This document shows positions 8,153 through 16,708 of a stretch of 64,000 nt of DNA, in pieces (position 1 is the stretch's first letter; each line of letters begins with the position of its first letter). This DNA is from Acinetobacter calcoaceticus (GTDB lineage Bacteria > Pseudomonadota > Gammaproteobacteria > Pseudomonadales > Moraxellaceae): NCBI RefSeq assembly GCF_016508255.1, contig NZ_JADVKT010000002.1, positions 186,001 to 250,000 on the forward strand, written 5' to 3'. Under the pieces are notes generated by a model that was given only the letters and a program-made list of their open reading frames with translations, ran no database searches and was not told where the DNA came from. The position numbers and the translations under genes are program-made.

Positions 8153-10096
8153 ATGTCTAGCTTTAAAATAAATACACTTTTACTTTCTCTTATATCATGT
8201 TCGGTCTTTTTTACGGGGTGTAATGACAGCAACTCATCTGATGATGCTACTGCAAATCAAGAAATACCCGCTGCTCCGAAAGGGTTAGGATATGAAGATA
8301 CAGCTCCAGTACCTTCAAATGTTACTACGACTGTAGATTCGTGGATGACGAATCAGCGCGGTGACGCACGCTATGCAACAGTTGGTACCAATGCTGGTGT
8401 TCGAGTGCTGAGCGGCTTTTTAGATGTATGGACGCCATCAAGTTTGTTTGTAGATGCGGGCCAATCTGCGGAGGCAAAAGACGGTTTTCCAGCTGTAGTT
8501 GAGTCGAGCTGGACAGGTTTACCAGGTGACAGCACGGATGGTACAAAAAAGAATGCAGATGTGCTGAACTACAATATTAATTATTCAATTCAGACCACCC
8601 ATAAACGTACAGAAGAAGAAGCCATTCGCACTTATTTAGATGATCGACGTGGAAAAAATTATAGTGTCACGACTGGAATGGGCGCATTAACCGACCCGTG
8701 GAGAAAACTTACGGGCCAGACCACGACCATTAATTCAGTACCGCCCGATGCTACGCAAATAAAATATGATGACAAAGGCAATAATAATGGACTCACTACG
8801 GCTGACGGAAATACAGATTTTGGAAAAGTCGTAGAATTTATTCAGTCGATGGGTAATAACTCATCAACAGAACCTGCAAAGCGTTTTTATAAATATGCTC
8901 GTCCATGGCGTTGGAGTACGGAAGTTGTTGTCGTGCCGAGTTTGGAACCTGCAAAAAGTAGTACACCGACAACCGATGGTGGTTTTCCAAGTGGTCACAC
9001 TGCCGAAGCAGGTCGAAATGCAATTGCGATGGCCTATTTAGTACCAGAGCGTTACCAAGAAATGATTGCTCGGGGTTTAGATTTGGGTGACTCACGTATT
9101 ATCGCGGGAATGCATTCCGCGATGGATGTGATTGGCGGAAGAATTCAGTCTATTGCAGCCGATGTTGCAAACTTAAATGCCATGACTGTAGATCAACGTA
9201 AAGAAGCTTATCTTCAAGCCCAAACACAGCTCATGAAGGCAACCAATAGCTCAACCTTTGAATCGTTTTATAGTTTGGCTAAAACACCTTATGACACCAA
9301 CGATCGTTTTGCCGATCTTGAAAAATTAAAACAACAGGTTAACCACTGGATGACCTATGGTTTTAATCAAATTGGTGACAAAACAAAAATCGCAACGGTT
9401 CCGAAAGGCGCAGAAGTTTTATTGGAAACCCGATTGCCTTATTTAACTGCCGATCAGCGCCGTGTGGTTTTAAAGTCGACTGCGCTTGCCTCGGGGTATC
9501 CGGTTATGGATGATGCTGAAGGCTATGGTCGCTTAAACCTATTTAGAGCGGGCGCAGGTTATGGCAGTTTTGATGGTGATGTAAACCTGACAATGGATGC
9601 AAGCTTAGGCGGCTTTAACCAATACGACCAATGGAGTAATGATATTAGTGGCGCGGGTAAGCTCACTAAACTTGGTACGGGAACCTTAGCACTGACAGGA
9701 AATAACTCGTTTACGGGTGGTATTGATTTAAAGCAGGGTGGTTTAGAAATATGGTCTGAACATGGGGCAGGCCAAGGCGATATTTATATGCATGAAAATA
9801 GCCTATTAAAAACCAACTCTGCTAAAGCCATTAACATTGCAGGTAATTTAACTCAGCTTGCAGGAACAACATTTAACATCACTTTCAAATCGAATGCACT
9901 TCAAGCAGTTCAGGTGGCAAATACGGCTACTCTAAATGGAACATTGCAGCTCGTCACAAAAGACAATTTAGCAGCAGGCACTTATACGGTGTTATCAGCT
10001 AAAAAAGTTCAAGGCAGCTACAAAAAGGTGACATTGAATGGCAAGGATATTACGCCAATCTATCAATCTAATAGCGTTAAGTTTACGGTGTCTTAA
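8153..10096 (+). CDS. PAP2-family acid phosphatase lipoprotein with autotransporter-associated beta-strand repeat
   Basis: The 647-residue protein starts with a lipoprotein signal peptide (FFTGC, lipidated Cys23). The PAP2 (class A nonspecific acid phosphatase) signature is spread over K-Y-A-R-P near 246, PSGH near 279-282 and SRIIAGMHSAMD near 313-325, the expected KxxxxxxRP / PSGH / SRxxxxxHxxxD arrangement. About residues 500-530 (LTKLGTGTLALTGNNSFTGG) match the autotransporter-associated beta-strand repeat, and the C-terminal part is beta-rich. No autotransporter barrel is visible. It should remove phosphate from extracytoplasmic substrates, anchored to a membrane. It is alone in its transcription unit. 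Confidence 0.87.
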   Translation: MSSFKINTLLLSLISCSVFFTGCNDSNSSDDATANQEIPAAPKGLGYEDTAPVPSNVTTTVDSWMTNQRGDARYATVGTNAGVRVLSGFLDVWTPSSLFVDAGQSAEAKDGFPAVVESSWTGLPGDSTDGTKKNADVLNYNINYSIQTTHKRTEEEAIRTYLDDRRGKNYSVTTGMGALTDPWRKLTGQTTTINSVPPDATQIKYDDKGNNNGLTTADGNTDFGKVVEFIQSMGNNSSTEPAKRFYKYARPWRWSTEVVVVPSLEPAKSSTPTTDGGFPSGHTAEAGRNAIAMAYLVPERYQEMIARGLDLGDSRIIAGMHSAMDVIGGRIQSIAADVANLNAMTVDQRKEAYLQAQTQLMKATNSSTFESFYSLAKTPYDTNDRFADLEKLKQQVNHWMTYGFNQIGDKTKIATVPKGAEVLLETRLPYLTADQRRVVLKSTALASGYPVMDDAEGYGRLNLFRAGAGYGSFDGDVNLTMDASLGGFNQYDQWSNDISGAGKLTKLGTGTLALTGNNSFTGGIDLKQGGLEIWSEHGAGQGDIYMHENSLLKTNSAKAINIAGNLTQLAGTTFNITFKSNALQAVQVANTATLNGTLQLVTKDNLAAGTYTVLSAKKVQGSYKKVTLNGKDITPIYQSNSVKFTVS

Positions 10097-10139
10097 GTGG
10101 AGCTTGGATAACCCATATCCATAGTTAAAATTAAATTGA

Positions 10140-10170
10140 GCCACTCCATTAAACAACTTTGAAGAGTGGC
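10140..10170 (-). terminator. probable terminator for the esterase operon
   Basis: GCCACTC (10140-10146) pairs with GAGTGGC (10164-10170). Read on the minus strand the hairpin is followed by TCAATTTAATTTT, so it better serves the operon arriving from the right. Read on the plus strand the T-run is missing. Confidence 0.5.
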
Positions 10171-10210
10171 CCAACCAAGCAATCTGTTTGAATAATAAAA
10201 ACAAGTCGAT

Positions 10211-11125
10211 CTACATACAAACTTTATGATAGATCGATTTTACCTTTTCGGGACTAATTGCCAGCATGTGAATCGCGCCGTGAATCATTCCTTCTAACAA
10301 ATGAACATTCACCTGAATACCAGCATCCCACAGTTTTTGAGCATATCTTTCACCGTCATCACGAACGGGGTCATATTCACAAACAAAAATGGTTGCATCA
10401 GGCAATCTTTCTAAAGACTGAGCGAGTAACGGACTTACAAGTTCATTCTGTTTATCACTTTCATGCTGCACATATTGATCCCAGCAATAATCCATGGTGG
10501 ATGAGTCCAAACCATAACCTTCAGCGTATTGGCTATAAGAATTGCTACTCATTGTGGCATCTAAAGCAGGGTAGAAAAGAAGTTGATGACTCACCTTAAT
10601 TTCTGGGTGCTGTCTTGCCATTAGACATGTCGCGGCAGCTATATTTGCGCCCGCACTATCTCCACCTACAGACACGCGGTTTTGATCAATTCCAAATAGT
10701 GAAGCATTGTCATGGATATAGCGAAATGCCGTAAAAAAATCATTTAAAGGCGTTGGAAACTTAAACTCTGGGGCTAATCGATAGTCCACAGAAAATACAA
10801 CGTGTTGAATGGATTCTGCTAATAACCGACAAGTACGGTCCCATGCGTCTAAACTTCCGAGGCACCAACCTCCACCATGCGCAAAAACCAAAGCGGGTCG
10901 TTGCTCATTGTTTTCTAGGGAATAGGGAACATAAACACGAACTTCAATTTCGGTACCATCTGAAACCTCAACATAAAAACTTTGCTGATAGCTTGCATCA
11001 TGCTGAATGCCTTGCTGATCGATAATGTCTTTATTCACTTGTTCTCTTAAGGCTTGTAATGAGTTTGCACCTTGTGGGGCTGGTTTAGGTTTAAGCCAGC
11101 TTTCAATTTCAGCAAGTAGAGGCAT
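10211..11125 (-). CDS. HSL-family alpha/beta hydrolase (esterase/lipase)
   Basis: A 304-residue carboxylesterase of the hormone-sensitive lipase group (family IV). HGGG oxyanion motif at 83-86, VDYRLAPE at 113-120, nucleophile Ser157 in GDSAG, probable acid Asp252 (EYDPVRDDG) and His282 (GMIHG). No signal peptide. The start overlaps the preceding epoxide-hydrolase-like gene by 17 bp, so the two are translationally coupled; this is the last gene of the TetR-controlled operon. Likely hydrolyses a short-chain ester or lactone released by the upstream enzymes; the substrate is unknown. Confidence 0.9.
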   Translation of the reverse strand: MPLLAEIESWLKPKPAPQGANSLQALREQVNKDIIDQQGIQHDASYQQSFYVEVSDGTEIEVRVYVPYSLENNEQRPALVFAHGGGWCLGSLDAWDRTCRLLAESIQHVVFSVDYRLAPEFKFPTPLNDFFTAFRYIHDNASLFGIDQNRVSVGGDSAGANIAAATCLMARQHPEIKVSHQLLFYPALDATMSSNSYSQYAEGYGLDSSTMDYCWDQYVQHESDKQNELVSPLLAQSLERLPDATIFVCEYDPVRDDGERYAQKLWDAGIQVNVHLLEGMIHGAIHMLAISPEKVKSIYHKVCM

Positions 11126-12008
11126 GGCTTTTTTCCTGCTGCAAAAAGTCTAAAATGAGTGAGCTAAATACTTCTGACTGTTCTTCCATAATGAAATGAC
11201 CGCAGTCTTTTACAATCGCACTCGTTAAATGTGGTGAAACCTTTTTCATGGTTTCATAAGGTGCATTATCTGTGGCATGTTCAGCGCCTATGGCTAAAAC
11301 TGGCATTTCTAAGCTTTTAGTTTCTCTAATTTTATTTTGACGTATAGTCTCTGGAATAGAGCGGTAATAATTAAAACCCGCCGTTAAACGGCCCGGAATT
11401 TTATACGCTTCAATATAAGTTTCAGTCGCAACTTTATCTTTGTGCCACGACCATTTATCAAACATATAATTTAAATAAGTATCTTCACGGCCCGCGATTA
11501 AAGCCTCAGGTAAATCTAGGGTTTGGTTAAACATGAAATGCCAAAGAAAAATGTTTTCACTCGGCTTAACAAAAATAGGCGGCGCGGGCGCTAAACCAGG
11601 AATCACAGCTTCTGTTACAGCAAGACGAGTCACTGACTCAGGAAAGTCTGATGCAAGCGCATAGGCAACCCACATGCCAATGTCGTGACCAACAACTGAA
11701 TAAGTTGGATATTCAAGTTCAGTCATGAGCATTGATAAAATTTTAGCGATACGCCCCGTATCATAACTTCCATCCAGTGGAGCTGAATTTCCAGTTCCGG
11801 GTAAATCAACAGCGATGGCTTGATAACCTTGTTTCGCCAGTTCAATCATGACTTTGTGCCACGCGTACCATGTTTGCGGCCAGCCCGGAATCAGTAATAC
11901 AACTGGGCCTTCACCCAAGGTGACGTAATGTAGTTTTTTGCTCTCGATGTGAATGTAAGAATGATGGAATTCATTATGCGAGTTTTCATTTAATAGGTGA
12001 GTTTTCAT
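11109..12008 (-). CDS. epoxide-hydrolase/dehalogenase-like alpha/beta hydrolase
   Basis: A 299-residue alpha/beta hydrolase with HYVTLGEGPVVLLIPGWPQ at the start of the fold and the nucleophile elbow VVGHDIGMW. The nucleophile is Asp109, the type used by epoxide hydrolases and haloalkane/fluoroacetate dehalogenases, not the Ser of esterases. The catalytic His is probably His271 (DCGHFIMEE). It lies 7 bp after the isomerase-like gene and overlaps the HSL esterase gene. Cytoplasmic. The trio of isomerase, Asp-hydrolase and esterase suggests degradation of a small xenobiotic or plant-derived compound, which is inference. Confidence 0.85.
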   Translation of the reverse strand: MKTHLLNENSHNEFHHSYIHIESKKLHYVTLGEGPVVLLIPGWPQTWYAWHKVMIELAKQGYQAIAVDLPGTGNSAPLDGSYDTGRIAKILSMLMTELEYPTYSVVGHDIGMWVAYALASDFPESVTRLAVTEAVIPGLAPAPPIFVKPSENIFLWHFMFNQTLDLPEALIAGREDTYLNYMFDKWSWHKDKVATETYIEAYKIPGRLTAGFNYYRSIPETIRQNKIRETKSLEMPVLAIGAEHATDNAPYETMKKVSPHLTSAIVKDCGHFIMEEQSEVFSSLILDFLQQEKSHASTC

Positions 12009-12015
12009 GTTGAGT

Positions 12016-13068
12016 TTAAATACCTAATAACTGATTAATTTGAGTCTGGTTCACAGGGGCAGCAGCAAAGTCATCAAACACTTTATCGGTGACATGAATA
12101 ATATTTTGCTTAATGAACTCAGCACCTTCGCGTGCGCCATCATCCTTATTTTTAAGACAGCATTCCCATTCTAATGTTGCCCAACCTTCGTAGTCGTAAT
12201 GCGCTAACTTGGAAAAAATCGTTTTAAAGTCAACTTGACCATCACCCGTAGAACGGAACCGAGCTGCTCGATTTCCCCAGCTTTGATAGCCGCTGTACAT
12301 TCCTTGGCGGCCTGTAGGATTAAATTCGGCATCCTTAACATGAAACATGCGAATGAAATCTTTATAAATATCGATATATTCAACATAGTTCAGTTGTTGC
12401 AAAACAAAATGGCTTGGGTCAAAAAGAATATGGCAACGTGGATGGTTATGAGTTCGCTCTAAAAACATTTCAAATGTAATGCCGTCATGCAAATCTTCAC
12501 CGGGGTGAATTTCATAGCAAAGGTTGATGTCTTGTTCATCACAAGCATTCAAAATAGGAAGCCAGCGACGTGCTAATTCATCAAACGCCGTTTCTATAAG
12601 CCCTGATGGTCTTTGAGGAAATGGAAACACGTAAGGCCATGCTAGCGAGCCAGAAAATGTGCCCATATCTTTAAGGCCTAAGCGGGCAGATGCTTGAATT
12701 GAAGCGAGCATTTGTTGTTTTGCCCACTCGGTTCTAGCTGCTGCATTGCCATGTAAATGAGATGGCGCAAAGTTATCGCACATTAAGTCATAAGCAGGAT
12801 GCACAGCCATTAACTGCCCAAAAATATGAGTCGTTAACTCACTAATTTGTAAGCCATGATTTTTTAAAGTACCTAATATTTCATCACAATAATCTTGGCT
12901 TTCTGCTGCCAAATTAACATCAAATAAACGTTTGTCCCAAGCAGGAAGTTGAACAGCTTCAAAGCCTTGGTTTGCTACCCAAGCGGCAATATCTTCTAGA
13001 CGGTTAAAAGGGAAAATGTCATCGCTAAATTGAGCAAGATGAATACTTGGGCCTTTGATGGTTTTCAT
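12016..13068 (-). CDS. sugar phosphate isomerase/epimerase family (xylose isomerase-like TIM barrel)
   Basis: A 350-residue protein with the AP endonuclease 2/xylose-isomerase-like TIM-barrel pattern: GFEAVQLPAWD near the N terminus, CYEIHPGED (metal-ligand Glu and His) and CHILFDPSHFV in the middle, MFHVKDAEF and ATLEWECC near the end. Members isomerise or epimerise sugars and related polyols using a divalent metal. It is the first gene of the three-gene operon that is divergent from the TetR regulator, with a perfect palindrome in the promoter region. Substrate not deducible. Confidence 0.85.
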   Translation of the reverse strand: MKTIKGPSIHLAQFSDDIFPFNRLEDIAAWVANQGFEAVQLPAWDKRLFDVNLAAESQDYCDEILGTLKNHGLQISELTTHIFGQLMAVHPAYDLMCDNFAPSHLHGNAAARTEWAKQQMLASIQASARLGLKDMGTFSGSLAWPYVFPFPQRPSGLIETAFDELARRWLPILNACDEQDINLCYEIHPGEDLHDGITFEMFLERTHNHPRCHILFDPSHFVLQQLNYVEYIDIYKDFIRMFHVKDAEFNPTGRQGMYSGYQSWGNRAARFRSTGDGQVDFKTIFSKLAHYDYEGWATLEWECCLKNKDDGAREGAEFIKQNIIHVTDKVFDDFAAAPVNQTQINQLLGI

Positions 13069-13084
13069 AATAAAACCTAATTAG

Positions 13085-13098
13085 TTGTCGATCGACAA
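13085..13098. promoter_or_regulatory. perfect palindrome, likely TetR operator
   Basis: TTGTCGATCGACAA is a perfect 14-bp palindrome 17 bp upstream of the isomerase start and about 150 bp from the divergent TetR start. TetR-type repressors usually bind such symmetric sites. Its place immediately before the operon suggests direct repression. Confidence 0.6.
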
Positions 13099-13248
13099 AC
13101 AATAGGCTTAATTTTGGATAAAAACAACTTTTTATTTGAAAATCAAAACAAAACGAGAGTATTTTGAATAAATCTCATTGATTTATTTGTGAAAATTTTT
13201 TTTTCGAATAATAATGAAAAGACGTACTAAGTTTGATGAAGGGTCATT

Positions 13249-13848
13249 ATGGCTGGCAGACCAAGAGAGTTTGATCGAGAAGAAGCCCTCGTAAAAGCGA
13301 GAGATTTCTTTTGGCTTCACGGCTATGAAGGCACATCAATGTCAGATTTAGTCGAAGTTTTGGGGATTGCCTCAGCTCGAATTTATAAAGCGTTTGGTTC
13401 AAAAGAGGCTTTATTTAGAGAAGCCGTAAATCACTATGAAAAAAACGAAGGTAATTTTGCGCTAAACGCTTTAAAGCAAAAAAATATTAAGGATGCAATC
13501 AACCAATTATTTCAAGATGCGCTAACGCTTTATACGCAAACCAATCATGCGTATGGGTGCATGGTCGTGTCCGCAGCGAGTGTGCTAGGCGAAGAAAACC
13601 AAGCTGTTTTAGACTGGATGAAAGCACAGCGTATAGCGCGAGGGCAAAGTCTGGTCGATCGATTTGTTCAAGCAAAATCAGACGGTCAATTGGTCGCAGA
13701 TGCAAACCCTGAAACATTGGGCAAATACTACGCGCTCGTTCTGCATGGATTATCGGTTCAAGCAAGAGATGGATATTCACAAGAAGAACTTTCTCAGGTG
13801 ATTCATTGCGCATTAAAAAATCTAGATCAATATGTTGTGAGTGTTTAA
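13249..13848 (+). CDS. TetR/AcrR-family transcriptional regulator
   Basis: A 199-residue regulator beginning MAGRPREFDREEALVKARDFFW, with a TetR helix-turn-helix at about 22-48 (GYEGTSMSDLVEVLGIASARIYKAFGSKEALF) and an all-helical ligand-binding domain. The ARIYKAFGSK version of the recognition helix is seen in regulators of xenobiotic response. It is divergent from the isomerase/hydrolase/esterase operon and is its likely repressor through the palindrome at 13085-13098. The ATG follows GAAGGG. Confidence 0.9.
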   Translation: MAGRPREFDREEALVKARDFFWLHGYEGTSMSDLVEVLGIASARIYKAFGSKEALFREAVNHYEKNEGNFALNALKQKNIKDAINQLFQDALTLYTQTNHAYGCMVVSAASVLGEENQAVLDWMKAQRIARGQSLVDRFVQAKSDGQLVADANPETLGKYYALVLHGLSVQARDGYSQEELSQVIHCALKNLDQYVVSV

Positions 13849-13859
13849 CCAATTGGGGT

Positions 13860-14369
13860 TTAAGAGTTAGCAGGAATCTCATAGGTTACAAATTCGTATT
13901 TTGGGCCTGTAGATTTTGAAACTACTTTGCCCCCTAAAGATTCAGCAATTTTTCGACTTGGATAGTTTTCTTCAGCGACAGGGTACGTAAAATAGTCAGG
14001 TTTAACAAAGTCGATTGCCCACTTAGCGACTGCTGATACAGCTTCTCTTCCATAACCATGATAATGAGAGTCTTCGCGTATCCAAATGCCTAATTCTGGG
14101 TTATTAGTTTGAATACGATGTAGGCCAACAAGACCTATAAATATTTGAGAATGTGCCTCTCTTATAACAAATATAATTTCAGATTCAGCTTTGAAGTTTT
14201 TTAACCAAGCATTCCAAGTTTGATCAAACTCATGTCTTGGTTGAGGGTCCCACGCCATATAGCGTGTTAGGGTAGGCGTAATACAGTTGTAAATTTCATC
14301 TGCATCTTGTGCTGTAAATGGTTTTAGATTAAGCCTTTGAGTAGAAATGCTCACTTCATGCAAACTCAT
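13860..14369 (-). CDS. GNAT-family N-acetyltransferase (RimJ/RimL type)
   Basis: About 169 residues with the GNAT pattern of acetyl-CoA N-acyltransferases: STQRLNLKPFTAQDADEIY at the start, IFIGLVGLHRI (beta4), ELGIWIREDSHYHGYGREAV (the acetyl-CoA loop, here Y-H-G-Y-G-R-E) and YPSRKIAESLGGKV near the end. Such proteins acetylate ribosomal protein N termini, amino acids or antibiotics; the substrate is unknown. I place the start at the ATG at 14369 because AAGGA lies 7 nt before it; an in-frame GTG at 14390 has no ribosome site. It ends 11 bp from the convergent TetR gene. Confidence 0.85.
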   Translation of the reverse strand: MSLHEVSISTQRLNLKPFTAQDADEIYNCITPTLTRYMAWDPQPRHEFDQTWNAWLKNFKAESEIIFVIREAHSQIFIGLVGLHRIQTNNPELGIWIREDSHYHGYGREAVSAVAKWAIDFVKPDYFTYPVAEENYPSRKIAESLGGKVVSKSTGPKYEFVTYEIPANS

Positions 14370-14513
14370 AATGATCCTTATATAAGTCACTTAAATTTAA
14401 TTGTTATCAAAAATATATTATTCATATTAGCGTTAAATAATGAATAAAGTTTCACCAATAATAGCCATTTAGCTTTATGTAAATATTTTATAAACTAAAT
14501 TTTAACAAGCTCT

Positions 14514-15401
14514 TTATTTTTTAAACATACGTTCAGACAAGAAATTAACAAATGCTCGAACTTTCGGAGACGGATGTTTACTTGCAGGCCAGAGTACATT
14601 AAATACGCCTGTTCTATCTATAAATTCAGGTAATACTTGAACTAGTTGATTGGTACTCAACAATTCTTTAATAGAAAAGTCAGGCAGGCAAGCAATTCCT
14701 CGACCTTTCAGCGCAAAACAAACTCTTGTCTCAATATTATTACAAATCATCGATATTGGCAGTTGTAACTCTGATTCATTTTCAGTTGTTTTTAAGGGCC
14801 ATTTCTCAAGCTTGCCGCTATGAGAAAATCGATAATGTAAACAAGAGTGTTCTAATAAATCAGCAGGTACTACCGGAGTTCCACGTTGAGCTAAATATGC
14901 TGGAGAGGCGACAAGTAATTGTCTAAAAGTCCCCAGTTTCAAGGCTTTTAAGCGTGAATCTGTTGGAATACCTGTACGAACAACAGCATCAAATCCTTCT
15001 TCAATTACGTCTACCAAGCGGTCTGTAAAATCTAGATCTAATTCTATTTCTGGATATTCCTGCATAAAGTCACCAAGTATAGGTAATACCAGTGAACTAA
15101 CTAAAGGCAAGCTCACACGTAATCGCCCTTGTGGAGACTTTATTGCTTGCGATAATTCCATTTCTGCTGCTTCAATTTCAGCCAGTATCCGTCGACTACG
15201 TTCTAAAAATAATATTCCTTCAGCGGTCAGATTAATACTACGTGTATTACGATGAAAAAGTCGCACACCAATTTTTTCTTCAAGGCGAATCAAGCTCTTA
15301 CCAACGGCAGAAGCTGAAATTCCTAATGAACGTCCCGCTGCAACAATACTTCCAGTCTCAGCGATTTTAACGAATACGGTAAATCCATTCAGGCTATCCA
15401 T
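14514..15401 (-). CDS. LysR-family transcriptional regulator
   Basis: A 295-residue LysR regulator: helix-turn-helix in residues 1-60 (FVKIAETGSIVAAGRSLGISASAVGKSLIRLEEKIG, then LFHRNTRSINLTAEG) and an effector domain with GFDAVVRTG. A perfect AAGGAGG ribosome site precedes the ATG. It is divergent from the serine hydrolase/MFS pair, with a clean inverted repeat between them, and is almost certainly their regulator. Confidence 0.92.
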   Translation of the reverse strand: MDSLNGFTVFVKIAETGSIVAAGRSLGISASAVGKSLIRLEEKIGVRLFHRNTRSINLTAEGILFLERSRRILAEIEAAEMELSQAIKSPQGRLRVSLPLVSSLVLPILGDFMQEYPEIELDLDFTDRLVDVIEEGFDAVVRTGIPTDSRLKALKLGTFRQLLVASPAYLAQRGTPVVPADLLEHSCLHYRFSHSGKLEKWPLKTTENESELQLPISMICNNIETRVCFALKGRGIACLPDFSIKELLSTNQLVQVLPEFIDRTGVFNVLWPASKHPSPKVRAFVNFLSERMFKK

Positions 15402-15415
15402 TCTTTCCTCCTTAT

Positions 15416-15435
15416 TACGGAATAAAACTTCCGTA
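15416..15435. promoter_or_regulatory. inverted repeat, likely LysR operator
   Basis: TACGGAA (15416-15422) and TTCCGTA (15429-15435) are perfect inverted arms separated by TAAAAC, only 15 bp from the LysR start in the divergent intergenic region. The location suits autorepression and activation of the hydrolase/MFS operon. Confidence 0.6.
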
Positions 15436-15517
15436 TAACAAGGAACTATACCCGACTTTTTCTTTAATAGGAGACTTCCTAGTATATAAATTACGAATAT
15501 GAAAAGAAGTTTTTACT

Positions 15518-16708
15518 ATGATTTCTAAAGCGTCTGTATCAAGTAACACCGTACCATCAACCTCTTTAAGCCTCATTCAAGATGTTGTTCAAAAAGCTAT
15601 AGATAATAATCAGTTAGTCGGTGCTGTGGTTATGGTGGCTCAACATGGGAAAGTTATACACCGTGAGGCATTAGGACTATCTGATCGGGAACAATCAATA
15701 TCCATGACCATGAACACTGTCTTTCGCTTAGCGTCAGTGAGCAAGGTCATTGTTTCAACAGCCGCTTTAGTCTTAGTTGCCCAAAATAAACTGAGTTTAG
15801 ATGAGTTCATTCATCACCAATTACCATTTTTTCAGCCTAAATTAGAAAATGGAAGGTTTGTTCCCATTACTCTACGTCAACTACTCAGCCATACGGCAGG
15901 CTTGGGCTATCGGTTTCTTGAACTAGATAGCGCTGGTGCATATTCGCAGGCAGGTGTCTCTGATGGCATGGATTCATCCACTATTAGTTTAGAAGAGAAT
16001 GTACGTCGAATTGCTACCGTACCTTTACTCTATGAGCCAGGGAAAGGATGGGGATATTCTTTGGCAACTGATGTATTAGGCGCATTAATTGAAAAAGTAT
16101 ATGGCAAGCCTTTAGATCAAGCAGTTAAAGAATTAGTCACTGATCGATTGAAAATGAACAAGACTGGTTTCGCTGTACCCGATAACCAACATGTAGCAAT
16201 TGCTTATGTGAGTGATAGTCCTGAACCTCATATTTTATTAGAAGAAGAGGTTGTTTCACCATTTGAAGGGTGTGTTGGAATTAGTTTTAGTCCTCGCCGT
16301 ATTTTTAATTCGCAAGCATTTTTCTCAGGTGGCGCAGGAATGGCCGGAACCGTTGAGGATTTTTTTAACTTATTAGAAGCCCTTCATAAAGAGGACTCAT
16401 TATTTTTACCTCCTGAATTAGTTCATGAAATGACAAGAGATCAAACGGATGGTTCTGAGTTACCAAGTGCGCCGGGCTTTGGTTTTGGTCTCGGATTTTC
16501 AGTACTAAGAAACGCTCAGCAAGCACTTTCACCAGAGTCAGAGGGAACATGGCGTTGGGGAGGAGCTTACGGTCATTCATGGTTTGTCGATAAAAAACAT
16601 GATCTGAGTGTGATCGCATTTACAAACACGCTTTATGAAGGAATGTCTGGAAAGTTTGTCACAGACCTACGTGATGCAGTTTATAAAGCGATAGGAGTTG
16701 TCGAATGA
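15518..16708 (+). CDS. serine hydrolase of the beta-lactamase/EstB family
   Basis: A 396-residue class C beta-lactamase-related protein. S-x-x-K motif S73-V-S-K76 with RLASVSK context, tyrosine motif GWGYSLATD with Tyr180, and a C-terminal GGAYGHSWFVD segment at the place of the HxG/KTG motif. There is no signal peptide, so it is probably a cytoplasmic esterase or peptidase, not a resistance enzyme. Its stop overlaps the MFS gene start by 4 bp (ATGA), so they form a coupled pair. The pair is divergent from a LysR gene. A plausible theme is hydrolysis plus efflux of an ester-like compound. Confidence 0.87.
   Translation: MISKASVSSNTVPSTSLSLIQDVVQKAIDNNQLVGAVVMVAQHGKVIHREALGLSDREQSISMTMNTVFRLASVSKVIVSTAALVLVAQNKLSLDEFIHHQLPFFQPKLENGRFVPITLRQLLSHTAGLGYRFLELDSAGAYSQAGVSDGMDSSTISLEENVRRIATVPLLYEPGKGWGYSLATDVLGALIEKVYGKPLDQAVKELVTDRLKMNKTGFAVPDNQHVAIAYVSDSPEPHILLEEEVVSPFEGCVGISFSPRRIFNSQAFFSGGAGMAGTVEDFFNLLEALHKEDSLFLPPELVHEMTRDQTDGSELPSAPGFGFGLGFSVLRNAQQALSPESEGTWRWGGAYGHSWFVDKKHDLSVIAFTNTLYEGMSGKFVTDLRDAVYKAIGVVE

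Noticed and set aside
15518..16708. Beta-lactam resistance gene
   Set aside because: It has the SxxK and Tyr motifs of the family but no signal peptide, and it lies with an MFS gene under LysR control. An esterase-type serine hydrolase is the safer call.
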